A DNA stretch of 21,064 nt from a virus: positions 1 to 21,064 of IMG/VR virus record IMGVR_UViG_3300030419_002709; one strand, written 5' to 3'. This document shows positions 7,207 to 13,626 of this stretch, in pieces. The position numbers were made by a program, and so were the translations under genes. Positions within the stretch are counted from its first letter, which is position 1. Every line of letters begins with the position of its first letter. The notes below the pieces were generated by a model. It saw nothing but the letters and a program-made list of their open reading frames with translations. It was not told the DNA's origin and ran no database searches.

Positions 7207-8171
7207 TTTTATTTTCATATGGAACAAGACCTGAATGGATTAAGATAAAGCCTCTTATCGAGGCTCTTTCTGATGAAGGTAGACCATATCATGTGTTGTT
7301 TACAGGACAACACAAAGATTTGATTAGTGGTAACACACATGATTTTATTATTGATATTGAGGAAGGAAAGAACAGACTAGATTCTGTTTTTAAATCTATA
7401 ATGGATTCTATAGACTTCTCTCCTTATACAAAGGTGCTTGTTCAGGGGGATACAGCAAGTGCTGCCGCCGTTGCACTGTCTGCCTTTAATCATAATTGTC
7501 CAGTGGTCCATTTGGAAGCCGGTCTTAGGACATATAATTTACAACACCCATATCCAGAAGAAGCATATAGACAGATTATATCTCGAATAGCATCTTTGCA
7601 TCTTTGTCCAACAACATTGGCAAAGAATAGGCTTATTCGAGAAATAGTTTCTGGAAAAATTGAGGTGGTCGGTAACACGGTGCTGGACAATCTAGTTGGT
7701 TTGGAAACATCATACGGAGATGAAGTTTTGATTACCATGCACCGAAGAGAAAATCATGATCTCATGTCTGAGTGGGTCAAAGAATTTGAACTTCTACCTA
7801 GTTTGGGTTTGAATGTTACTGTTATTCGTCATCCAAATCCTAATGTTAAGAAGGCTCTGGAGAATGTGAAGAATATAAATGTCATAGATCCACTTAGTCA
7901 TGATGAGATGATGCAGAGATTGGCTCACTGTAAGTTTATTATTACAGATAGCGGTGGTCTGCAAGAAGAGGGATCGTTTTTAGGTAAAAAAATAATTGTT
8001 TGTAGAGAGACTACTGAGAGAAGTGAGGCTTTGGTTGCCCACTCAGTTTTATGTAAAAGACCTTCTGGTCTGTTTAACATTTGTAGGATAGTAGACAGCG
8101 ACTATATAGTAAGTGAACCATGTCCATTTGGAGATGGAAGTGCTACAGAAAAAATTATGGAGTTATTATGA
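7203..8171 (+). CDS. wecB: UDP-N-acetylglucosamine 2-epimerase (WecB/NeuC family)
   Basis: 322 residues, shorter than the usual 370-380. Family motifs are complete: GTRPEWIKIKPLI (7-19), QGDT (81-84), HLEAGLRT (103-110), PEEAYR (118-123), VVGNTVLD (155-162), HRREN (180-184), DSGGLQEE (249-256) and TERSE (271-275). These include the catalytic Asp, Glu, Glu/Arg and His of the E. coli enzyme. The shortening falls mainly between TGQHKDL and VLVQGDT. The enzyme makes UDP-ManNAc or, if it is the hydrolysing NeuC type, ManNAc plus UDP, which is the substrate of a sialate synthase. The neighbouring neuB and neuA types favour the NeuC reaction. It has ATGA overlaps at both ends. Confidence 0.9.
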   Translation: MILFSYGTRPEWIKIKPLIEALSDEGRPYHVLFTGQHKDLISGNTHDFIIDIEEGKNRLDSVFKSIMDSIDFSPYTKVLVQGDTASAAAVALSAFNHNCPVVHLEAGLRTYNLQHPYPEEAYRQIISRIASLHLCPTTLAKNRLIREIVSGKIEVVGNTVLDNLVGLETSYGDEVLITMHRRENHDLMSEWVKEFELLPSLGLNVTVIRHPNPNVKKALENVKNINVIDPLSHDEMMQRLAHCKFIITDSGGLQEEGSFLGKKIIVCRETTERSEALVAHSVLCKRPSGLFNICRIVDSDYIVSEPCPFGDGSATEKIMELL

Positions 8172-9448
8172 AAAGACCTGATGGAACTACAGTTACCTTA
8201 TGCATGATCGTTAAGGATGAGACTCATATTATTCATGAGTGTCTTGAATCTATGGCTCCATATGTTGATAGGTATGATATAACAGATACCGGTTCTACTG
8301 ACGGCACACCAGAAAAGATCAAAGAGATCATGGACAAGCACGGTGTACCGGGAGAAGTTTACCTTTCTGACTGGAAAGGCTTCGGTGCATCTAGAACGGA
8401 AGCGTTTGAAAATGCTAGAAAGAGTGGAGCAGATTATGCTTGGGTAATTGACGCAGACGATAGAATTAATGGTGAATTCAATTATCCAGAACCTATGGAT
8501 GCAGACGCATACTCATTGAAGATTGGTAGACCAGAATTCACATGGTATAGGAACCAACTATTTAAACTCTCTAGACCTTGGAGATATGTTGGAGTCCTCC
8601 ACGAATATGCCGATTGTGAAGGTTGCGAGAACATGCATCAGGTAAGACTAGAAGGAAATTACTTTGTAGAAGCAAGAACGCAAGGTGCAAGAAACTTAAA
8701 TGTCACCCAAGTTGAGAAGTACACAAAAGATGCAGAAGTACTATACAGTGCTTTGAATAATGAAGACGATCCTAATTATGATCCAGAGAATTCTAGGTAT
8801 CAGTTTTACTTAGCGCAATCTTATTTTGATTCTCAACAATGGGAGAAGGCAGAGGAAGCATATCAAAAGAGAGTTGAGATGAGGGGTTGGGAAGAGGAAG
8901 TATTTTACTCTCTGTTCAGAATTGGTATTCTTTCTGTGTTGCAGGAAAAGGAATGGTGGATGATTCATGCAGCATTCTTAACGGCATGGGAGTTTAGACC
9001 TATCAGAGCAGAACCTCTATATGAATTGGCAAGACTATATCGTTCAGCAGGCAAACCTAGACTGGCATATCTATACGCTAGAATGGCAGTGGAGATGCCA
9101 TACCCCCATCAAGACATTCTGTTCATTGGTTCTGATGTATATGATTGGAAGGCTTTGGATGAGATGGCTTCAACTGCATTTTATGTGCATAGATTTAATG
9201 AAGGGTTTGAAGCCTCCAAGAGACTAATGACTAATAAGAATATTCCAGCAGATGAGATGACAAGAATAAAGAGCAATTATGAACACTATAAAAGTAAAAT
9301 GGTAGAACTGCAAAAAGAACAGCAGGCTCACCAGATGAGGGTCAAGCAGTACGAAAAAGAACAAAAAAAGAAATTAGAAGAACAGAAGAACGCTAAAAAT
9401 ACTCCTGCGAAGACCTTTAAGAAAAGAAAGAAAAATAAATCTAGATAA
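8168..9448 (+). CDS. GT2 glycosyltransferase with TPR-like region and Lys-rich tail
   Basis: 426 residues from ATG 8168 (ATGA overlap with the epimerase). The N-terminal GT-A domain shows TLCMIVKDE (10-18), then TDTGSTDGT (39-47), and the metal-binding DADD at 95-98. From about residue 200 come helical repeats resembling TPRs (YLAQSYFDSQQWEKAEEAYQ, then LYELARLYRSAGKPRLAYLYA). The last 40 or so residues are a coiled-coil-prone, Gln/Lys/Glu-rich segment ending in KKRKKNKSR. This GT2+TPR layout is common in bacterial surface-glycan and protein-glycosylation loci. The basic tail is unusual and could bind nucleic acid, membrane or another protein. It is the last gene of the sugar locus and ends at a late-promoter-like site. 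Confidence 0.8.
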   Translation: MKRPDGTTVTLCMIVKDETHIIHECLESMAPYVDRYDITDTGSTDGTPEKIKEIMDKHGVPGEVYLSDWKGFGASRTEAFENARKSGADYAWVIDADDRINGEFNYPEPMDADAYSLKIGRPEFTWYRNQLFKLSRPWRYVGVLHEYADCEGCENMHQVRLEGNYFVEARTQGARNLNVTQVEKYTKDAEVLYSALNNEDDPNYDPENSRYQFYLAQSYFDSQQWEKAEEAYQKRVEMRGWEEEVFYSLFRIGILSVLQEKEWWMIHAAFLTAWEFRPIRAEPLYELARLYRSAGKPRLAYLYARMAVEMPYPHQDILFIGSDVYDWKALDEMASTAFYVHRFNEGFEASKRLMTNKNIPADEMTRIKSNYEHYKSKMVELQKEQQAHQMRVKQYEKEQKKKLEEQKNAKNTPAKTFKKRKKNKSR

Positions 9449-9451
9449 ATA
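9444..9451 (+). promoter_or_regulatory. T4-type late promoter (GATAAATA)
   Basis: The octamer GATAAATA, spanning the stop codon of the GT2 gene, fits the T4 late consensus TATAAATA with one mismatch and the NATAAATA form described for marine T4-like phages. It lies 18 bases upstream of the start of the first virion gene (9470), which has a strong AAAAAGGAG RBS. Inferred to start late transcription of the fibre genes. It could be chance in AT-rich DNA, but its position between two functional modules supports it. Confidence 0.5.
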
Positions 9452-9469
9452 ATATAAAAAGGAGTTCTA

Positions 9470-9874
9470 ATGGCTGCTAATTACAATATTGATTTAGATC
9501 AGGGGTCAACCTTTGTTTTCCATTTTCAATACATCGGAAGCACTGGAGCCGCTGTTGATTTAAGTGGATATACAGGACAGATGCAAATTCGTAGATCTCC
9601 CTTGACAGATACACAGATAGTTAAAATTTTAAATGCGGGTGTCAGTTATTCTGGACCCTCTGGAGTAACCACTGCCGGAACCGGTGGTTTCTCTATGAAT
9701 TCTTCCGTCACGGGTTCTGTTCTCACTGGGGGTGTCAGAGTAGAACTGGATGCGGTCACTACTTCTTATATTCCATATGGTAAGAACTTCTATGATGTAG
9801 AACTTGTGAAGGGCGCAACAGTAGATAGAGTATTGCAGGGAAGAATAGAATGTGATCGAGAGAGTACGAGATGA
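9470..9874 (+). CDS. Putative virion structural protein (baseplate/fibre-associated)
   Basis: 134 residues behind an AAAAAGGAG Shine-Dalgarno. The N-terminus (MAANYNIDLDQGSTFVFHF...) followed by VDLSGYTGQMQIR (29-41) resembles the N-terminal module of BppU-like upper baseplate proteins and similar small phage structural proteins (long strand, then DLtGy...m.iR). The middle is Gly/Ser/Thr-rich and beta-like, and YDVELVKGATVDRVLQGRI closes the domain. Role inferred as a fibre adaptor or baseplate decoration, supported by the fibre and beta-helix genes downstream. No enzymatic motif is visible. It lies just after a late-promoter-like site and overlaps the next small ORF by ATGA. Confidence 0.6.
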   Translation: MAANYNIDLDQGSTFVFHFQYIGSTGAAVDLSGYTGQMQIRRSPLTDTQIVKILNAGVSYSGPSGVTTAGTGGFSMNSSVTGSVLTGGVRVELDAVTTSYIPYGKNFYDVELVKGATVDRVLQGRIECDRESTR

Positions 9875-10005
9875 AAGTAAAGATAACCAAAGATCAATTT
9901 AAGATTACAGACAAGAAATATTATGCAACAGATGACTCTAGAATGGTTGTATCGCTAACCATCAAGAAAGATAGAACATATACGACTAAATTTGTGAGAA
10001 ACTAA
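9871..10005 (+). CDS. 44-residue basic hypothetical protein
   Basis: A short frame (44 codons plus TAA) that fills the gap between the structural gene and the tail fibre. It starts in an ATGA overlap with the former, with GAGAG upstream as a weak RBS, and ends 1 base before the fibre start. The peptide is Lys/Thr-rich (MKVKITKDQFKITDKKYY..., ending TTKFVRN) and alternates polar and hydrophobic residues, suggesting a small beta-strand domain. No family recognised. Its exact fit between two genes argues that it is real. It is probably late-expressed. Confidence 0.6.
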   Translation: MKVKITKDQFKITDKKYYATDDSRMVVSLTIKKDRTYTTKFVRN

Positions 10006-10006
10006 T

Positions 10007-11467
10007 ATGTCAACCATTAAACTAAAAAGATCTGGTACTACTGGCTCTGTTCCCGGTCCTGACGACTTGGTGCAGGGTGAACTTGCTATTAACTATGCAG
10101 ATAATAAATTATATGCATTGAGTCATGATAATGTAACTGTAGTGGATCTTTTAGCAGTTGCTGACCAAGTTGGTGTTGCCACTTTCAATGGTTTGTCTGG
10201 TGATGTTTTCGGTGTCGGTAGTTTCAACGGACTCACTGGTGACATACAAGGCGTTTCTGCTTGGAATGGTTCAACTGGAGCAGTAGTCTTTAACGATTAT
10301 GTCGCTACTTTCAATGGACTTACTGGTGCCATACAAGGCGTTTCTGCTTGGAACGGACTAACCGGTAATGTGGATATAACAAACTCTCTTGTTCAAGTTG
10401 GGGGATTATCTGCTGGATCTGGCGCAACCTTTGCTGGTCTTGTAAAATTAATAGGTGGGTTGTCGGCAGATGCCGGTGCTACATTTGCTGGCTCTGTAAA
10501 CTTTAAGGGAGGCATTTCAGCAGATTCGGGTGCTACATTTGATGGAGATTTGGGTTTCGCTGGCAACCACCATATTCGAAATTCTTCTGGACAATCTATT
10601 TTTGACGCAAATAGCGGCCTGAATGTTTATATTGGCGACAGCGAAGGTGCAGGCAATGAAACTGATATCTTTATCAGGGACTCGCATTCACTGATTGCCT
10701 TGAATGCAGACAACGAAATTGAACTGAACACCCCCATCGTAGAGATTGAAGGAAAACTTAGGCATAAAGGCGATACTAACACATATTTAGATTTTACGCC
10801 CGATGGTATTACGATGGCAGCAGGTGGTAATGTTTTGTTTTCAGGAGATGCAACAGATTTAAACATTAGAACAGGTATTTCTGCTGATGCGGGTGCTACA
10901 TTTGCCGGTGCAATTAATACAACTGCTGGTACTTCTGATTTAAATGCCCTGAAAACCGGTGCGTTGCTTATAAACGATAATTACAATTTACCCACTGGTG
11001 CGGGTGCAACTGGTGATATTCTGATGATTGCCAATGATGGTGATCTTGAATTTGAATCTCTAAAGATGTCGGCAAACTTCGTTGTTGACTCAGACATTCC
11101 TCTTGCGACTGGTGTTAGATATAAAGCACTTTATCAAGTCCCTATGGCTAAGATGGCAGTGACAGAGATCACTCTTCGTTCGGATGATGTATCTCCTGCT
11201 GGTTCGGGCGATTCTCTATCAGTAGCATTAAAAGGTATTTTTAGAACTACTGAACTTGATGCAGCATCACCAACAATCGCTAGTACAATCGAAACGGTTA
11301 CAATTCCATTGGGCGGAGAATACTCTGTAACTACAATAGAAGCCAATGTAGATAATCCCAATGTTGGTGGTTCGAACGGCGTTAACTTTTTGGTGGTGGA
11401 TGTTACGGCAAATGCGGGGAATCACACCAATTTCTGTATGGTGGTAACTATGGAGGCTAGACCTTAA
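10007..11467 (+). CDS. Tail fibre protein with internal repeats
   Basis: 486 residues. The N-terminus STIKLKRSGTTGSVPG...LVQGELAINYADNKLYAL is the typical start of phage fibres that attach to the baseplate or a neighbouring fibre. It is followed by repeats of FNGLTG/IQGVSAWNG (about residues 58-122) and then GGLSADAGATFAG-type repeats (about 132-180 and again near 290), a Gly/Ala-rich trimeric-fibre pattern. From about residue 365 a different domain (VRYKALYQVPMAKMAVTEI...) forms the likely tip. It is expected to be a homotrimer in the distal tail and to contact the host surface. No clear chaperone or peptidase domain is seen. The RBS is weak (GAGAAACTAAT), so translation may be coupled to the 44-residue ORF. 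It overlaps the next gene by 1 base. Confidence 0.8.
   Translation: MSTIKLKRSGTTGSVPGPDDLVQGELAINYADNKLYALSHDNVTVVDLLAVADQVGVATFNGLSGDVFGVGSFNGLTGDIQGVSAWNGSTGAVVFNDYVATFNGLTGAIQGVSAWNGLTGNVDITNSLVQVGGLSAGSGATFAGLVKLIGGLSADAGATFAGSVNFKGGISADSGATFDGDLGFAGNHHIRNSSGQSIFDANSGLNVYIGDSEGAGNETDIFIRDSHSLIALNADNEIELNTPIVEIEGKLRHKGDTNTYLDFTPDGITMAAGGNVLFSGDATDLNIRTGISADAGATFAGAINTTAGTSDLNALKTGALLINDNYNLPTGAGATGDILMIANDGDLEFESLKMSANFVVDSDIPLATGVRYKALYQVPMAKMAVTEITLRSDDVSPAGSGDSLSVALKGIFRTTELDAASPTIASTIETVTIPLGGEYSVTTIEANVDNPNVGGSNGVNFLVVDVTANAGNHTNFCMVVTMEARP
10222..10353 (+). repeat. 87-base-period direct repeat inside the fibre gene
   Basis: Bases 10222-10266 and 10309-10353 (45 bases each, offset 87) match at 42 of 45 positions; within them a 32-base core (10235/10322) differs at one base. 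They encode the FNGLTGxIQGVSAWNG unit, so the spacing is exactly 29 residues. A weaker third copy lies upstream (from about 10183, FNGLSGDVFGV). High identity at the DNA level, including synonymous sites, suggests recent duplication or gene conversion. Confidence 0.85.
10400..10546 (+). repeat. GGLSADxGATFAG repeats in the fibre gene
   Basis: Three tandem units of the form G-G-(L/I)-S-A-x-x-G-A-T-F-(A/D)-G, separated by short beta-like linkers (LVKLI, SVNFK). A fourth isolated copy (GISADAGATFAG) lies near 10874-10909. The DNA of the units is similar (for example TCAGGTGCTACATTT-like cores), and the repeats resemble trimeric fibre shaft modules. Confidence 0.75.
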
Positions 11468-12597
11468 TGGCAACAAGATATTGTAATGTTGATTTAGCAA
11501 GTGGTGATAATGATGGTACTTCTGAAGCAAACGCCTATCAGGATTTTAGCACAGCGGTAGCCGCTACTGTAGCGGGTGATATTTTATATGTAAAAAAGGC
11601 ATCTAGTAGACACGATGATGGTCTTATTACCATCAGTAACAACGGCACCAAATCAGCAACAATCACTATAGAAGGGTATGAGACAACGCCGGGTGATAAT
11701 GGAAGATTTGAATATGGTCATTCTTTTGAAATTGATGGTGATTATGTTGTCCTAAAAAATATTGATGTAGAAGACAGTAGGGCAACCAGTTCTGGTGTGG
11801 TTCGAGTAGATAGTGACTCCGAAAAAGTAGTAATACACAATTGTAGATTATACAATACCCACACCGGAAATTATACGGCTCTGAGAGTCAACACCGCATG
11901 TGTAGTAACCGACTCGGAAATTATTTGTGATGGTAATATTACAACTAACCAAAGGGGTGTCATCGATCTTAATTCGTTTGATGGTTTGCTAGTGTGCGGC
12001 TGCATAATCAGGGGCAAACAAGGCATAGATCTTAGACCATATTTTCATGGTGTTATCATCGAGGGTTGTCTTTTTTATGACGCTCCCAACCAAGCAATGG
12101 AAAGGGGAATACAACTAGACATGCAGAGCGGTACTTCTCAAACTGGGGAAGTTGCAATTCTGAATAACACCATTCATGCCAGTGTCGTAGGAATTAAAGT
12201 ACTTGAAAACTTAGATGCGGGTGAAGGGACCATGTTCATCATTCGAGGAAATGTAATTTATGGCGACGGAAGCACCGATGGTATTAAAAATGATGAGACT
12301 GATTCGACTGTCGGTCCTTCTATCTGTTTTAATGCAACTGGAAATATGACTACTGACAACCACGGTATAACTGGGTGGGGAACCACAGTTGCTTCATATG
12401 GAAATATTCAATTAAGTGCAGATCCATTTGTAGATAAAACCAACGCTGATTACAGACTAAACGGAGTCAGTGGGGGAGGAGCCGAATGCAGGGCTGCTCT
12501 TGGGTTTGCTACTCCCACTGGTTTAACTGCGACTAATAGAAAAGACATTGGCGCATACGGACATAGTGGATTAGTTGAAAGAATTTCCGTAAGTTGA
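11467..12597 (+). CDS. Right-handed beta-helix protein, tailspike/depolymerase-like
   Basis: 376 residues with GGAGG 10 bases upstream of the ATG. The N-terminus (CNVDLASGDNDGTSEANAYQDFSTAV...GDILYVKK) is the usual lead-in of parallel beta-helix proteins. Residues about 85-285 contain coil repeats: VVLKNIDVEDS, VVIHNCRLYNT, CVVTDSEIICDG, LLVCGCIIRG, VIIEGCLFYD, VAILNNTIHAS, FIIRGNVIYGDG, each ending in a turn with N or D. The last part (DPFVDKTNADYRL... DIGAYGHSG) matches the common end of pectate-lyase-like domains. Phage proteins of this fold bind or cut surface polysaccharides. No catalytic acidic cluster can be picked out by eye, so enzyme activity is unproved. It is the last late gene before the promoter at 12600. 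Confidence 0.8.
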   Translation: MATRYCNVDLASGDNDGTSEANAYQDFSTAVAATVAGDILYVKKASSRHDDGLITISNNGTKSATITIEGYETTPGDNGRFEYGHSFEIDGDYVVLKNIDVEDSRATSSGVVRVDSDSEKVVIHNCRLYNTHTGNYTALRVNTACVVTDSEIICDGNITTNQRGVIDLNSFDGLLVCGCIIRGKQGIDLRPYFHGVIIEGCLFYDAPNQAMERGIQLDMQSGTSQTGEVAILNNTIHASVVGIKVLENLDAGEGTMFIIRGNVIYGDGSTDGIKNDETDSTVGPSICFNATGNMTTDNHGITGWGTTVASYGNIQLSADPFVDKTNADYRLNGVSGGGAECRAALGFATPTGLTATNRKDIGAYGHSGLVERISVS

Positions 12598-12599
12598 TA

Positions 12600-12627
12600 T
12601 TGACATTGGTATTTGACGCTATATAAT
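12600..12627 (+). promoter_or_regulatory. Near-consensus sigma70 promoter
   Basis: TTGACA (12600-12605), 16 bases, TATAAT (12622-12627): both hexamers are perfect matches to consensus and only the spacer is one base short of optimum. It sits in the largest gap of the window, right after the last virion gene and 36 bases before the next start codon (12663, with TAAGGAG at 12647-12653). It is probably an early promoter read by host RNA polymerase that drives the nucleotide and replication genes. No terminator hairpin is visible between it and the upstream gene. Confidence 0.8.
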
Positions 12628-12662
12628 ATTTGAAAACAATTTTTTATAAGGAGTGATTGTTT

Positions 12663-12890
12663 ATGGCTACAACGACTACTGAGACTGATGTGATGGCAGA
12701 TTTGAACGAGAAGAGTCTTCGTCTGCGTTGCTTTGAGATGAGTCTTCAGATTAAGCAGCAGGAGTCCATGCATCGTTTTCAGATGTGGACACAAACGGGT
12801 AGAAAGGGCGACATGCCCGAACTTCACACTATGGAGGAAGTTTTTGACCATGCCGCTTCAGTCTACGACTTCATCAGCACCGTAGAATGA
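12663..12890 (+). CDS. 75-residue early protein of unknown function
   Basis: Starts at ATG 12663, preferred over a TTG at 12657 because TAAGGAG lies 9 bases upstream. It is the first gene behind the sigma70 promoter. The N-terminus is Thr-rich (MATTTTETD), followed by predicted helices with Met, Gln and Glu (EKSLRLRCFEMSLQIKQQESMHRFQMW) and a charged segment (RKGDMPELHTMEEVFDHAASVYDFI). No zinc site, membrane segment or catalytic motif is visible, and no family is recognised. First genes behind strong early promoters often encode host-takeover proteins, but there is no direct evidence here. Its stop overlaps the dUTPase start (ATGA). Confidence 0.75.
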   Translation: MATTTTETDVMADLNEKSLRLRCFEMSLQIKQQESMHRFQMWTQTGRKGDMPELHTMEEVFDHAASVYDFISTVE

Positions 12891-13453
12891 GTAAATTATC
12901 ATACTTTAAAATGTATGAGGATGTCGAAGCACCAGAGTTCGCAACAGAAGGCTCTGCGTGCTTCGACATTTATTCATACTTGGCGGTTGAGGGTGATTTT
13001 ATTCATGGCAAACCTAAGCCTACCACAGTTATCTACACTATGGATAACAAAAAGGAGGAGAGAGAAGTTTGTCAGTGGGCAGGGAAAGGCAACGAAGGAT
13101 TTTACATTGGCGTTTCGGTTTTTCCCGGAGAACGAATTCTTGTTCCAACAGGATTAATTTTTGATATACCAGAGGGTCATTCTGTTAGAATCCATCCTCG
13201 TTCCAGTGTATCTCTCAAGCAGGGATTGATGCTTGGTAATTCAGAGGGCGTGATTGATTCTGATTATTATCATCAAACTTTTGTTATGTTTTATAACGCT
13301 AGTGCTGATGAAATTCGTATCAGGCACAAGGAGAGAATTGCTCAAGGTGAGTTAATAAAAACACTTGATTATTCCTTTGGAGAGACTATAATACAACCTG
13401 AACGAAGCACCAGTAGAGTTGGTGGCTTTGGAAGTACTGGAGTTACAAAATGA
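12887..13453 (+). CDS. dut: dUTP diphosphatase (trimeric dUTPase family)
   Basis: 188 residues; all five dUTPase motifs are present. I: ATEGSACFDIYS (19-30); II: PRSSVSLKQGL (104-114); III: GVIDSDYYHQTFV (121-133); IV: IRHKERIAQGEL (145-156); V: ERSTSRVGGFGSTG (172-185). It hydrolyses dUTP to dUMP and pyrophosphate, limiting uracil in phage DNA and feeding dTMP synthesis. It is about 40 residues longer than the common form because of a segment between motifs I and II (about 33-76, with the KPKPTTVIYTMDNKKEEREVCQW stretch). The C-terminal Gly-rich motif V is intact, so it should be active as a trimer. ATGA overlaps join it to both neighbours. Confidence 0.9.
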   Translation: MSKLSYFKMYEDVEAPEFATEGSACFDIYSYLAVEGDFIHGKPKPTTVIYTMDNKKEEREVCQWAGKGNEGFYIGVSVFPGERILVPTGLIFDIPEGHSVRIHPRSSVSLKQGLMLGNSEGVIDSDYYHQTFVMFYNASADEIRIRHKERIAQGELIKTLDYSFGETIIQPERSTSRVGGFGSTGVTK

Positions 13454-13626
13454 AAACAAAACAACACTGGTTAGAAGAAACTTATATTGGTCATCTTATC
13501 GATAGTGCGATTGAGGGTTGGGGAAGAATTTTTCTTAATGATTCAGGAGAGTCAGTCCAAAAGAAAAAGGTAACCGCAAAGTCTAGAAAGACAAGAAAGC
13601 CGTTCAAGAAAGTTGCCAAGAAATGA
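13450..13626 (+). CDS. 58-residue basic hypothetical protein
   Basis: A small frame with ATGA overlaps at both ends (dUTPase upstream, the next ORF downstream), filling 170 bases with no other candidate. The N-terminal half (KTKQHWLEETYIGHLIDSAIEGWGRIFLND) looks like a small amphipathic helical domain. The C-terminal third (VQKKKVTAKSRKTRKPFKKVAKK) is very basic, like a DNA- or RNA-binding tail. No family recognised. The perfect overlap pattern makes it likely to be a real gene. Confidence 0.65.
   Translation: MKTKQHWLEETYIGHLIDSAIEGWGRIFLNDSGESVQKKKVTAKSRKTRKPFKKVAKK

Noticed and set aside
821-9641. AAATGCGGGTG occurs at 821, 2976 and 9631
   Set aside because: Each copy is part of a coding Asn-Ala-Gly with the same codons; no fixed spacing, shared position or promoter context, so it looks like codon preference.
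12450-12851. 133-codon minus-strand open frame crossing the 12600 promoter region
   Set aside because: It covers the end of the beta-helix gene and the next early gene, would read against every other gene, and its translation shows no family features.
13365-13392. TTGATT-16-TATAAT inside the dUTPase gene, possible internal promoter
   Set aside because: The -35 has two mismatches and the site lies in coding DNA of an AT-rich genome; not distinguishable from chance.
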